This document shows positions 24,191-41,544 of a stretch of DNA of 64,000 nt, piece after piece. Under the pieces are notes generated by a model. The model ran no database searches and was not told the origin of the DNA. It was given only the letters and a program-made list of their open reading frames with translations. Location: contig CAWZYM010000342.1 in the NCBI GenBank assembly GCA_963966185.1, positions 241,001 to 305,000 on the forward strand, read 5' to 3'. The translations under genes were made by a program, and so were the position numbers. How positions within the stretch are numbered: the first letter of the stretch is position 1; the number at the start of each line of letters is the position of its first letter. Origin of the DNA: Rhabditoides inermis (lineage: Eukaryota; Nematoda; Chromadorea; Rhabditida; Rhabditidae).

Positions 24191-24270
24191 TGCGAAGAAA
24201 TGACGATGCGAGAGGGAAGGACGCCGCGACGAGATGACGTCATGACGTGAAAAGGAGTTGAAGAGTAAAC
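24105..24270 (-). promoter_or_regulatory. Conserved 5' block of the fusion gene with CRE-like site
   Basis: About 160 bases around the first exon are strongly conserved with 46665-46815, the 5' end of copy 2, while flanking sequence is not. The block contains the ATG (24188-24190) and, about 45 bases upstream, TGACGTCA at 24235-24242 next to TGACGTG. TGACGTCA is the canonical CREB/ATF site; in copy 2 it is changed to TGAAGTCA. Promoter or 5'UTR function is inferred from position and conservation. Confidence 0.5.
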
Positions 24271-24360
24271 AATCTCAATCACAATGACCGGAAAAAAGTA
24301 CAACATGTTGTTTCTCGTTCCTCCATCATTCTCTCTGTCCAGCCATTTCTACCAGACACC

Positions 24361-24850
24361 ATGACACCAGACACCACGACACCACGACACCACGACACCA
24401 CGACACCACGACACCACGACACCACGACACCACGACACCACGACACCACGACACCACGACACCACGACACCACGACACCACGACACCACGACACCACGAC
24501 ACCACTTCAGAAAACACTACTGCACTACGACACATTGGCAATACAACTGAAAAAAAGATTCAGAAGTTTTCGTTTTGCGAAGTGGTGTCGTGATGTCGTG
24601 GTGTCGTGGTGTCGTGGTGTCGTGGTGTCGTGGTGTCGTGGTGTCGTGGTGTCGTGGTGTCGTGGTGTCGTGGTGTCGTGGTGTCGTGGTGTCGTGGTGT
24701 CGTGGTGTCGTGGTGTCGTGGTGTCGTGGTGTCGTGGTGTCGTGGTGTCGTGGTGTCGTGGTGTCTTGGTGTCGTGGTGTCGTGGTGTCGACACCATGGT
24801 GTCGTGGTGTCGACACCAGAGGGTCGTGGTGTCGTGGTGTCTGGTGTCTG
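24361..24850. repeat. Inverted pair of 8-bp satellites (CACGACAC / GTGTCGTG)
   Basis: About 17 copies of ACACCACG at 24370-24504 are followed by about 30 copies of the reverse complement GTGTCGTG at 24589-24842. The 85-base spacer begins CACTTCAGAAAAC and ends GTTTTGCGAAGTG, so it is partly palindromic too. The whole forms one very large potential hairpin. Open frames here are artefacts. Confidence 0.95.
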
Positions 24851-24885
24851 GTGTCATGGTGTCTGGTGTCATTTCCTAATTGCCA

Positions 24886-25029
24886 GAGAAACAGTGGCTT
24901 TAAAACAAACAAATGTGGTTTTAACATTTTGTGTATTTGTTGGCGGTTCAATCGGGCGCGCCTCGTTTAGTGTCTTTACTACTGAACTGCATTGTTTGAA
25001 TGAACTGCAATGTTTCAAACACTTTTTGT

Positions 25030-25103
<74 letters not shown>

Positions 25104-25292
25104 AGATGGCAAATAATTTTGTTCTTATTTGCAAGTTTTGATCCACAAAAAAATGTTTGAAACAATGCAGTTCATTCCAACAATGCAGTTCAGTAGTAAA
25201 GACACTAAACGAGGCGCGCCCGATCGAACCGCCAACAAATACACAAAATGGTAAAACCACATTTGTTTGTTTTAAAGCCACTGTTTCTCTCA
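24886..25292. mobile_element. Foldback (MITE-like) element around (AT)n
   Basis: Arms of about 150 bases: AGAGAAACAGTGGCTTTAAA at 24886 returns as its reverse complement at about 25273-25292. Blocks such as GGCGCGCCTCGTTTAGTGTC and ACTGAACTGCATTGTTTGAA also match between the arms. The centre is an (AT)n tract of about 60 bases (25033-25096) and a short unique piece. No clear target-site duplication and no protein. Confidence 0.8.
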
Positions 25293-25474
25293 TATATGTA
25301 TACGGTAATAAACTTAATATTATATAAGTGGCGGCCAAAAATGTATCACCTTTTGGTTTTAGCTCTCTAAAATTATTCAAATGAAAGATAGAGCTCCCAT
25401 CTTTTGCCGTTTTCTGAACTCCATTCGGATCTAATACCATGATCCATATTGATTTCCCTCTATTCTTCCGGTTA

Positions 25475-26005
25475 CAGTAGGCATATTACTGTTTTTTTCA
25501 CAGAAGCGTTTTTTTTTTATCATCGAAATTCTTTTTTGATTTCATTTGTTTAGCGTTGTATATGCAAATCAATGTTTTTAAAGTACTTTGTACTATGCAC
25601 ACACATTATATAATTGTCGAAAAATTTTTGCACTTTTGCAAAGAACACACCTTTTTATGAATTTTTTGCCTCATTATATGTCATTTTTTCTCATTTTTTT
25701 CAGAGTTCAACATGGCACGACCGAAGGGTCTTTCAAATTTGACAGCAGATTAAGTGCAAGCCATTTGTAATGGTAGAAAGACGGGTATGACGCAATCGGC
25801 ACTCGCCACCCTATTCAATGTGTGCCGCACTACGGTATCTAAGGTGCTCAAGAAGTACTCCGACGCTCACGATATCTCTGTTCCGAAGAGTTCTGGTCGT
25901 CCTAGGATTACTTCTCGCACTACGGATCGAAACATTCTCCGGATCTCGCGAGAGAACCCGCCGGCGACCTCGCCGGGCGACCGTGAGACACGTAGATCGA
26001 ATCAA
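25475..26005 (+). pseudogene. Tc1/mariner transposase N-terminal fragment
   Basis: From 25712 the frame reads MARPKGLSNLTAD, a stop, then QAICNGRKTGMTQSALATLF and NVCRTTVSKVLKKYSDAH, followed by SGRPRITSRTTDRNILRI. This is the two-part helix-turn-helix DNA-binding region of Tc1-type transposases with the GRPR hook. It has an in-frame stop and no catalytic DDE/D part, so it is dead. TACAGTAGGCATATTACTG at about 25475 could be a relic of the terminal inverted repeat. The following LINE truncates it. Confidence 0.75.
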
Positions 26006-27425
26006 AAAAGGACGCAAATGCCTCCGCCTTTTGAGCGGGCTCGTGTAAAAACTGTCCATTTGAGTCAATCACCACGCCTATCCCATCTGCAGGACATAGC
26101 CTATTCCTCACATGCCTATGAAAGGGCATCGGTCCCTTATCGAGAAGGGCCGTCTCCTTCTTGCAATTCCATCTATAGAGTGCCCTGCGGAGTGCCTTGC
26201 GGGCACAACGCGCGTCAGTCGACATGGGCCGGCGAGACGCGAGGCGAGATGCCTTTCGGCTCAGAGTGCGAATGTGTGGAGCAAAAGTGGGTGAGCGAGC
26301 TTTGTGTGACACAGACGGGCAAAAATAAGACAGACACTGGTGCACAAACTGCTCGAAAATATCGCAACATTCATCAATCCGGCGGTGTGCAAATACACGT
26401 GTCCAGTCAGTAGATGTGATACGAGCATTTATGGCTGACCAATCGGCCTTCTTGTAAACATAAACTAGGCGAGACATGGAAGCAACATGGGAATGCACTG
26501 CGAGGCAAGCGAAAACAGGGAGATAGTCGCAAGTGGAGACAGGCGCGCCCACTCTTATGTCAGACAACGATTCAGGACAATCAACCAAGGCCAAATCCAG
26601 AGAATGCGGCGTTTGACCTGGGATTTTAACTATTGTCGGTTTCTTGACAAGCTGAGAGAGAGAGAATGTGGAGCAAAAGTCAAGCAGCGCGCGATCAAAA
26701 GTGAGGCGAGATTGGACAGTTTGGCAATCCTCCCCGGGCAGTTGAAATCACCAAATATCGCATGAGAATTGCGTATCTGGCATCATCAAAGAATCCAAAG
26801 CAGAAATGAGTTTTTGACTGGCGACACGAATAACGGGGGAGAGACCGGGAGTCCGGTATACAACAATTTAACGCAATGGTCGAGTGAGAGATATGGCGGA
26901 AGAGGGATGTATATCAACACACAAAACCTCGCATAGAGAGTCAATGCGGTGAGTGGAAATGAGAGAGACACCAGCGCGCGTGGATGCAAGAATGAGTACG
27001 CCGCCTGCGTGGAAAAGTCGGTCACAGCGGAACGCAGAGTACACACCACCGAGTTTCAAGACACTACACGAGTCATGCGCATTGAGCCACGGTTCTGTCA
27101 GAATACAGATGTCGGGCTTGTGGAGGATGAGGAAAGCCTCGCGTTCTTCAAGAGTTTGAAGGCAAAGAAGCTGGAGGCGTTCGGGATAGGTGAGCGAGAA
27201 CAAGCCAGCGCGGCGACATATTCGGCGCGCATAGTATCGCTGCACTGATTCGATCAAGTTAACTGATCCCACATCCTGAGGGTTCCACAATTCAGTACAA
27301 TACTCTAGCTTGCAGCGGAAATACGTTGTGTAAGCGGTGACAAGAACCTTCAAGTCTCTTGTACGATATACTCTTTCTATGAAACTTGAACTAACAAATA
27401 TTACGAAATTCGTATTAAACTGGTA
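25920..27425 (-). pseudogene. Rearranged LINE (RT end joined to endonuclease and linker)
   Basis: On the minus strand, 27425-27170 reads as a reverse-transcriptase C-terminus (TAYTTYFRCKLEYCTELWNP, then SVQRYYARRIC). It continues without break into HKPDICILTEPWLN, the start of an APE-type LINE endonuclease (about 27165-26870). A further open frame, 26594-25920, carries the region between endonuclease and RT (IRTLSRKASRLASRRPMSTD; HVRNRLCPADGIGVVIDSNG). The RT end preceding the endonuclease is the reverse of normal order. It suggests two tandem LINE copies joined by deletion. Frames are broken, so it is inactive. Confidence 0.72.
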
Positions 27426-27617
27426 ACGACAACTCATGTGATCGGAATCCTTTATTATTGTTTATCTTCATTACATCATCATTTGTTCAAAAAGCGGAAC
27501 GAGCACAAACAAAGACAGAGATAAGGCGTTAGTGATAACTGACAAGCGATCAGATACGGCCTTTCCTGTGTCAGTGAGAAAGGCCCCAAAGATAAGAGAG
27601 GGCTCATTTCACGATCA

Positions 27618-32408
<4,791 letters not shown>

Positions 32409-32691
32409 ACAATAAAAATATGAACTCATAACAGAGAGTCTTGAATATTGATTATCTCCATTATGAATCGCATCAAATGCGCCACACGCGCACAAACAAA
32501 CACTTGCACTATTGCACGAATCAAACATTATACAATATACATCATAGACACAACCGAGCGGAGAAGGTATGTAAGTATTCCGAGAGGGTTCGAGAGGGTT
32601 TAAGTACTCAAAAATCTCATCAATGAAAAGACATTTTCAGTTTTCATTTAACGAAATCATCATGGTCAATCATATTTTGATCTAAGCTTCA

Positions 32692-35637
32692 CAAATATAT
32701 CACATTTCATAGTTCTCAGATCAAATCCACTAGTTGTATATGTTCAGTACTGAATTCAGTTTCGACTTCAATATTCGATATGAAATGTATTACTGGTTGA
32801 TCACAATCCTTGATTTAGTCAGTAAATACATTTTATTGCAATTCTTTTCGTCATTTGTTTTTCTTCATTGATTGGTCCCTCAATAGAGCAAACCCATTGA
32901 TTGGTCCCCCGATACAGCACTCTCTCTCGCTTTCCTCCCTCGTACTCCGCCACTCTGCCTGAAGCGGTTACAGTCTGCCGAACGACTGCTGTTGTTATTG
33001 TGTCCGCTTCTGCAACACTCGAAACTTCGAAATTTTGTTTTGATGAAACATAAGTATGATATTGTGGTTCATCTTGTATTCGGAAACAGGAATATCACAC
33101 TGTCTCTGTAAGAATCGAACACTTTTCGGGCATGTGGTTACTAGGAGCTATGTCAGCGCACATTAGGGTTATCGAAGGTCCTCTAGAAGATGCAATTAGT
33201 CGTTTTTGTCAAATATGCAAATTTGGCCCATTAAGGGACCACTACCTCAAATCTGTCAGTTTTTGTCAAAACACTTCAAAGAAAGACTCGTTCGATTCCT
33301 TATCCGTTTTTAAGAACTTTTTGAACTTTTCGAAAAAATCTGATTTGAAAAAGTTATGACCAAAAAAATGAAAAATTTGCATATTTTTAGTTTTTATGAG
33401 TTTGTTCCGATCCGAAAAAACAAAAAAATGAATTGCACCATTAGAAAGAGCGTTTCATGTTTAGTTTGCATGATTTTTAACGCAGAAATCGATTGTACCG
33501 TCTTTCGCCATCCAGACGATTGAAAGTGGTCCAGGCAGCAGAAATGGGGTTGTGTGAACGTTTTCATGTTATATCATATCGAAAAAAAACTAAATACACC
33601 ATCAGAATCTACGCATTTTGTCCTTCATACGGAACGCGTACATTCTCGTGTTTTCTTGAGAACTGAATTCAACTGTAACTTATTAACGACGTTAATCAAT
33701 CCTTTTTGACAACTTTCAACTGTCTGGATGGTGAAAGACGGTGCAATCGATTTTCGTGAAAACGTGCTTATTTACAAAACAAAACACGTAGATTCTGATG
33801 GTGTATTTAGTTTTTGTTTTTTTTCGGATTGATATAACATGAAAACGTTCACACAGCCCCATTTCTGCTGCCTGGGCCAATTTCAATCGTCTGGATGGCG
33901 AAATACGGTACAATCGATTTCTGTGTTAAAATTCATGCAAACTGAACATAAAACGCTCTTTCTAATGGTGTAATTCATTTTTTTTTTCGGATCGGAACAT
34001 ACTCATAAAATTTAAAAATATGCAAATTTTTCATTTTTGGTCATAACTTTTTCAAATCAGATTTTTTTCGAAAAGTTCAGTATATGAAAAAGTTCTTAAA
34101 ATCGGATAAGAAATCGAAAGAGTTCTTATTTGAAGTGTTTTGACAAAAAATGACCGATTTCAGGTAGTAGTCCCTTAATGGGCCAAATTTGCATATTTGA
34201 CAAAAACAAATAAGTGCATATTGTAGAGGACCTTCGATAACCCTAATGTGCGCTGACATAGTTCCTAGTAACCACCTCGTCCGATTCTTACAGAGACAGT
34301 GTGATATACCATGGTTCATAGGGTTCCGATGAACTTTGTCTTTCGGATATAGCATCGAACAGTCGATAGTGCTTCGAGAAACCAGCGACGATTTTTGTTG
34401 TGCTGTCTTTGTCTTGTCGAGACGAGTAAAAAAACATCTTTTTTTTTGATAATTCGACCATTTTGAACAAATCCAGGTATCGCCACCCGGGCTTATTTCC
34501 AATTCAACTTGAGTGATTGTGCATATCCACCATCGACTCTCTCTCTCTCTTTCCAGGCCCTTCCCCTCTGGCAAACGGTCGGCTGCCTGCGACTGAATGT
34601 GAGAGAGTACCGATGATGGATGGTCAGAGTGTAGGGAGAGCGTGGAACGATGCACAACTTGTCGAAACACTACACGAGTAAAGAAATTGATCTCTGATTT
34701 TCGAAAATAATAACTCAATTGCAGCATACACTTTGCGTCCTATGCGTCTCTGACTGGACGCTACCCATGACACCCATGCACTCGAAATGTCAGAATGCAC
34801 TTTTGATAAAACACAGGTATCATAATCGATTGTATCTCGTATTCCTAATCAGGAAAATCTCATGTTTTCTAGGGTTCCGATAAGTTCACTAGATTTCGTT
34901 CAATACCCACGCCATCATACAGTACTCACGTGACGCGCATGGGTGCCAAGAGTGAGCGTGGGTAGTGAGAGAGTGGCGTGGATAGAGAGTGCGGCAGACA
35001 TGGGAGAGGGTCATAAAAGAGAGAGTCGATGGTATATGCACAATCACTCAAGTTGAACTGGAAATAAGCCCGGGTGGCGATACCTGGATTTGTTCAAAAT
35101 GTTCGAATTATCAAAATAAAGATGTTTTTTTACTCGTCTCGACAAGACAATGACAGCACAACAAAAATCGTCGCTGGTTTCTCAAAGCACTATCGACTGT
35201 TCGATGCTATATCCGAAAGACAAAGTTCATCGGAACCCTATGAACCATGGTATATTCCTGTTTCCGAATACAAGATGAACCACAATATCATACTTATGTT
35301 TCATCAAAACAAAATTTCGAAGTTTCGAGTGTTGCAGAAGCGGACACAATAACAACAGCAGTCGTTCGGCAGACTGTAACCGCTTCAGGCAGAGTGGCGG
35401 AGTACGAGGGAGGAAAGCGAGAGAGAGTGCTGTATCGGGAGACCAATCAATAAGGAAAAAACAAATGACGAAAATAATTGCAATAAAATGTATTTACTGA
35501 CTAAATCAAGGATTGTGATCAACCAGTAATACATTTCATATCGAATATTGAAGTCGAAACTGAATTCAGTACTGAACATATACAACTAGTGGATTTGATC
35601 TGAGAACTATGAAATGTGATATATTTGTGAAGCTTAT
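32692..35637. mobile_element. Compound inverted-repeat element (A B B' C C' A')
   Basis: Ends in TAAGCTTCACAAATATATCA and its reverse complement. Arm A (32692-33095) pairs with A' (35248-35637). Arm B (33096-33625) pairs with B' (33784-34303). Arm C (34304-34535) pairs with C' (35030-35255). The outer pair therefore encloses two further hairpins, in order. Open frames inside are short. No transposase and no clear target duplication are visible. It lies exactly at the left edge of the second copy of the large duplication. Confidence 0.8.
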
Positions 35638-35646
35638 TTGTGAAAC

Positions 35647-35995
35647 CCCAGAAGCTCATATAAGAAAACAAGTTAGAAAAACTACATTATCATCAACGTT
35701 AGTTAGAAAGTTATACATCTATGACTTACCTTCACCCTAAAACACTATAAACTTGGAAAATCTAGGGTTAGAAACATTGTAAAACGCTTGATGATTGATC
35801 TTTCTTTGGCACATGCATATATTCATGGACATATCTTTGTACACCCAATACCACTGACATTGTCTAGCACAACTCATACACGATAACTTCGGGGTCATTC
35901 ATGATCGTTTGTATGCTCGTGTTTGCATTGGTATCCGACAATTTCATTGATCTTTCTCGCATATTTTGTCGTGTTGTATTGTTGCGTGTACGTTA
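35647..35995 (+). pseudogene. LINE 3' fragment, copy 2
   Basis: Near-identical to 15107-15480 (starting CCCCAGAAGCTCATATAAGA). It encodes the same broken LINE tail (EAHIRKQVRK, LSLAHAYIHGH). It marks the left end of the duplicated unit. Confidence 0.75.
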
Positions 35996-36066
35996 TCTGT
36001 TTGCCAGTTATGAATACGCAACCTTATCACTGTTAATTAACTGTGATTGCAGTTCCGGTTCGTTGC

Positions 36067-36742
36067 ATGCTGATTGGAGCTGCGCCGCCCGGCCGTGGAG
36101 CGCGAGCAGTGCGCCCTCCGTGCACCCGTCGCTCATCCCTTTTTCACGCAGTGCGCAAGTGAGTGTTTCGGTGTGTAACGTTCTGTTCGATGAATGTGTA
36201 TGATGTTGTAGTTTGTCTATTGACGCATGATGTTTGATCTGTTCAATTCCAGCTCGTGTTACTGTGCGTGCTGCCCACCGAGCCGCCTGCTTCTCCATCT
36301 TCAACCGCCCATCTCCTATCACGTGAGTATGACGTTATGTTTATGTGTTCATGAGTACACGAGCTGTTCAGATTGCGCCGTCAAGATGTTCGCTAAGAGC
36401 CTCAAGAGCTTCAAGATCGCCGAGATCGCTCCGGCACACTACCGCGCGCCTCCGCTGTCAAAGTATATCGGTAGATGAATAATAATAATAGTATATTGAT
36501 CACTGATACTGATATGCATTATCTCTGACTCTCTGATCTTTCACTCTCTCGTATGCACATAGAAGGCGCTCCGGCACGCTCCGCGCGCAAAATTAGGAAA
36601 AGTTATTTCAGGAGAAGTAGTTTTGGAGCATTCTGGCGCGCGAAGACATCCAATACAGATGATCGAGCGGCGAGTTGGCGGTTGGCTGCCGTGGTACGAC
36701 AATTATCAAACATTCGATATTCAACCATTTACCAGATCATAG
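36067..36742 (+). CDS. Small four-exon gene of unknown function, copy 2 (longer form)
   Basis: Exons 36067-36158, 36253-36322, 36372-36470 and 36566-36742 join in phase, giving about 145 residues. It begins like its paralogue at 15533, and the last exon is open further, reading GEVVLEHSGARRHPIQ and then MIERRVGGWLPWYDNYQ. The IERR...WLPWY tail is shared with the final exon of the ionotropic-receptor gene at 47.8 kb, in the same frame, and the similarity continues into the 3' flank. It may be a reduced relative or 3' recombinant of that receptor. Function unknown. Confidence 0.42.
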
Positions 36743-39700
36743 CCAAACTTTACTATAAATATAAACACACTGTTCAGAGTATTTTTAAATACTTGTTATG
36801 TCATAAGAGTAATTAAATGTAAGTTATAATTTCGACATGTATGTATTATCTGATCAGATCTGGTAGAAACAAGATGTAAGTAGTAAGTGGATTAGAAACG
36901 GTTCAGAGAAGCGAAGCTGGCGAGAATGGCCTTCTTGTCCCTCGAAGTTGCACGAGTAGCCTGCGACTGAAATGAAACATGTAATTTGAATGTTGTGCAG
37001 CAAGCTTGTTGAAGACATTCATAAGATTGATAAAAAAATCACCTCGTACTGATCCTTGTCATGGATTTTTGTAGAGATGATCCAATTGAGATCAACCTAG
37101 AATGATTATTATAGTTAATGCGACCACTAATCAGTCATCATCATTTCGAGAAGCATTAGACAAATATTGATAGCACTGTAAATAAAAACAAATAGCATGA
37201 AACTACTCACATCGCAGTCGCACTCTGCTCCCATCATCACATGAATCAGTTTTCTGTAATCAGGCGCCTCTTTCGGATTCATTTCGTATATCATTCTAAA
37301 CAGATTATCCCCTACATATATGAAACTCCAGAAAAAAAAACAACTTGATGAGATGAAGCATGGCAATTGGGAGGCCGTTGTTCCACATCGAATGCGAGTC
37401 TGGAAGTGACTTCATAACAATGATGTCATTATTTACTGCTTACAGTTTCCCTTCATAAGATTGACTTTTCCATGAAGAACCTCTTCCGAATTCACATTTC
37501 CTTTCCACGGCAGCTTTTGGAACATCTGAACAACACTATTTTCTCGCAAATTGTTAATGCAACTAACCTCAATACTCATGTAAAGCCAGGATTCGATGTC
37601 GTCGTAAGGATACTGCTTTCTCAATTCATGAGCTGCCCGAGGGGCATACCTGATAATTCAAAGTGATATAACTTGAATATGTAATAGTTACAGGTTGCTT
37701 ACCGCATAGTACCAATCAGTCCCTTTTCTTTGCCTCTGTAAACTGCAATGTTTCCTTCTCGATCAATGCTACGCTGGGCCATTCCAAAGTCGAGAATAAA
37801 CACAACTTTTTCGTTTTTTTTCCCACCAATCGCAAAGTTTCCAGGTTTGATATCTCTGAGAATTCATCATGATAAAATGTTCATGAAGACACTAGTTAAC
37901 CTGTGAATGAATCCACATCTGTGCAACTGATGGATTGCGTTGAAAGACTGGATAGAGATATACATAGCCGAGAATGAGCTGAAATAAACTAGTGAACGTT
38001 TTTGTAAAAGAATATGCATATACTTGAGTTTCTTAGAAACATGCTGTTGGATAGTGCTGAGAGATTTGCCGACCAGACTCATAACCAAGAAATCGAAGCT
38101 CGAAGTTCGGCCTGAGCAACTTTCGGTGTTATTCAAACTAAGCGAATCTCACCTTTGTCAATGTACTGAACAATCTGGTTTCTGTTTTCGGGCGCATTTG
38201 ATGAGACATCCATCAAAACATAGATTTCCGTCTAGAATTAAAAAAAAAGTATTATGGTAAATATGTAATCATACAGTGAGTGATGAACATGTGATTCCGC
38301 GTTTCTCTGTCTTTATTGCATATTTCACTTCATGTTCATATTCTTTGGTTGCTGTATTCATTTTCGGGTCTTGTTTCTCTTTAGTTGCTTGATACACCTC
38401 TCCGTAGGTGCCTGCTCCCAACAGTTTCCCAAGTAGATACTCATCATTGCAGCCATTCAGATACGTTCCAGACAATTTCTAAACATCTAGGTGAGACAAA
38501 CAGATCAAAACATCTATTGTATACCCTCTCTTTTTGCGATGACGATTCCTTCCTCTTTTTGCCCTTCTTGTCTTTTGCGTTTTGGAATTCCATGTAGTTC
38601 ATTGCCGTTTCCACCCTTCTTTTCATTAGAGCAGTGTAGTCTTCCGATGCCGCTGCAGCCTTTATTTTCTCCACAAACGACGTCTTTCTATCCTTTATGT
38701 AGTTGTAGATTTTTGACACTTCGCCATAGGTGAGATTCTGCAACGGTTAGTGAAAAGATATTTCAAATTAGTTTTTTTTTATACCATGATATGAAACTGG
38801 AAGAAGCAAATGTAAGTGAAATAGTACTGCCACTTGTCAGTGTAGCTGTTGGCTCGGAATCGACGCATCATCTACAAAACAAGTGATTAAATTGTAAGTA
38901 ACAACAACACCTGAATAAGATCGAAAGACCCGGGATTCGGATCAGAGTCGACCATTCCCATGAGAACATCCATTCCTAAAAGATATTTTTCTATAAGAAG
39001 AAAAAAACAGTGGTTATCATACCGACAAATGCAGCGCTCCTTCCAAGTCCGTCAGCGCAGTGGACGACCACTGGCTCGTCCGTGTGTCCAATGTTTTCGT
39101 ATATCGTTTTCATCACTTGTGCCATTTCTTCAGGGTTTTCAGGGGCGAGGCAGTCTTGCCAGCCGGTGTATTGGATCAATTCAACTTTCTTTGTCACGTA
39201 TCCACTAAATGCTTGATAAATGTTCACTGTTTGAGTATTCTACTTTTGTTTGTTATGACTCACTCAGAAACTGAGAAAACAAGGTGCTTCACATTTTTGA
39301 TGACAGACTTTTTCACAGAGGTACATTTGATCTATAATAAGTAATGTATTAGAAAACATAAATTGTTGTGATCATACCTTGTATTTGGCGAATTGGTTTT
39401 CAAATACACGGTGAGTCTTTTCGTTCCAATATTCGAAACACTTTTCAACAGACTGTCCTTTCTCTTTTTCAACAAAATCGCATAGCATGACAATTGCTTT
39501 GCAGTTGTATCGAAAGACCACATGCCAAAAGTCAATGGCAGTGTCAGCGGTTGGAGCAGCGGTCATTATATATCTAAGTTGTTTAGTTGAATATGTTTAT
39601 CAATGATAACAAATTATGTACTTGTGTGCAAGTCCCATTGGAACGACCCAATTTCCGTTGAAGTAGTTTGGTTCTCCCGACCAGCCCAAATTGACCATAG

Positions 39701-41544
39701 TCAAATTATCAGTTGCTTCTTTCGATTCCTTCACATCAATCATATTTGACGTCGACGCTTTGCTTCCCGATGTCTTCTCTTTAGATTTATCAGTCACGAA
39801 CTGTCTCAGAAATTCCTTATAGGCTTTTCGTGGATCGATTCCAATGCAATCCTGAATCTCAAATTTACAACGGATACAAATTAAATACTTGCCAGTGATA
39901 TTTCTACGCTATTTCCAAACTTCTTCTGATTGTTGGAGTTCAACTTGCGCTGAATTTCGATTATTGAGTCAGTATTGAGCAACCAACATACCTTCGATTC
40001 GACTTCAGATCTCAATCTCACTGGTCGTAGAATTCTGAGGCGGCCTATCAGAACAATCACCAACCCGATCAACCAAATCGTTCCATTGTTAAGGTCTGGA
40101 TGTTTATTTTGCAATTTGTTTTCTTTATGAAATATAACTCACACATTGTCAGAGCAACTAGATAGAATGGCTTGACTTGATTACAGATTCGAGTGACAAT
40201 ATTAGAGTATATGATTGCCATCTGACAATCTTTCGGCATTTTATTCATGAGAGCAGTCTATGAAATGAAATACAGATTAAAAAAAGATAATGTAAAAACG
40301 GGAAACCTTGATTGAAGTCGTGCTGCTGTTTATCGGAGCTAAGAGTGAAGATATGCCAGGATCACGCATTGTTTTTTCAAATTGTTTTCGAGGTCATCAA
40401 ATGCAGATAAATTTTTGTTCGAAGGTTCACCAATACCACTCCATTCTTCCTAAACAATGTTTTAATGCATTACTTAACAGAAACTATCAACCTTGAATGT
40501 GTTGATAGTCAATATGAGTCCTTTCAATTTGTTGGCAATTACGTCATCGTTTTCCAAGTAAAAACATTTGATTGATTCTGTCGTTTTTCCCGTTGATTTC
40601 AAAGTGCAGTTTCTGAGAGTATCGTTGACCTTTCGATCAAAGTCTATGTAATGCTTTTTGAAATTCTTAAAATAGATATTGGTTACTTTGTATTTGAACA
40701 TAATATGTTCATACCATAAGTCCAGGAAGAATATCAGATGCATGTTTGATTGACAAGTCTCGAACCGAATCTTCTGTTGTTGAAAGTTGGTCGCGAATAT
40801 CTTCAAAATATCTCTCATTAAGTTTTTATATCTCAATACTACAACCTTGCAACGCCTGGTCTGCATACTTCTCAAAGAAAACGTGACCATTCTTTTCGTA
40901 ACATTCGTAAATATTTCTAGATGCTCTCTTTATGAATAAGAAACGAACGAAATTTACATACAAAAAGTTACGAAGCAGAAATGTTCCGTTCAAAGTCGCA
41001 GTCATATTCCATATTAATTCTCTATTCCTAACAAAACTGTCACACCCGAACTGTCGCACATTAGAAAATTGTAGTATCAATCTGTTAAAATATTAATTTG
41101 AAATTGCTTGAAAAAAAAGAAATACGGTGTGTAAATAGTAGGATTGAGCATCAGAAGAAAAACTACGACGGAGCATGCCATAATCAGTTTAGGATTCACT
41201 GAAAAAATGTGTTTTTTTATCGAATAAGACCAAACTTACGAGGTGCGAAGTAGAGTGCAACAGCTATTATAAACGCAATCAACTGTACAACCATGATAGC
41301 AACTATCATTTCTTTAACAGAACTGTTTGTGATTGTGTACTGTTTCTAAAAACAGCACACAATCACAATTGATGTGTTCGGAGCTTACTTCCAAATTGCG
41401 GCGCTTGAAGTTTTCGACTTCTCTGTCAATTGTATACAATTCATTGAAAATCTGAAGATTTTTTGATCGCTGAACCGGTGATAGAATTTTTCACCGCTTT
41501 TGAAAACATATTATGGGGCCGAGAGAATGTCGTTTTGAAAAGAT

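Noticed and set aside
33132..34727. 75- to 216-residue open frames in the compound inverted repeat
   Set aside because: They lie within inverted arms, have no splice or domain support, and appear on both strands as mirror images.
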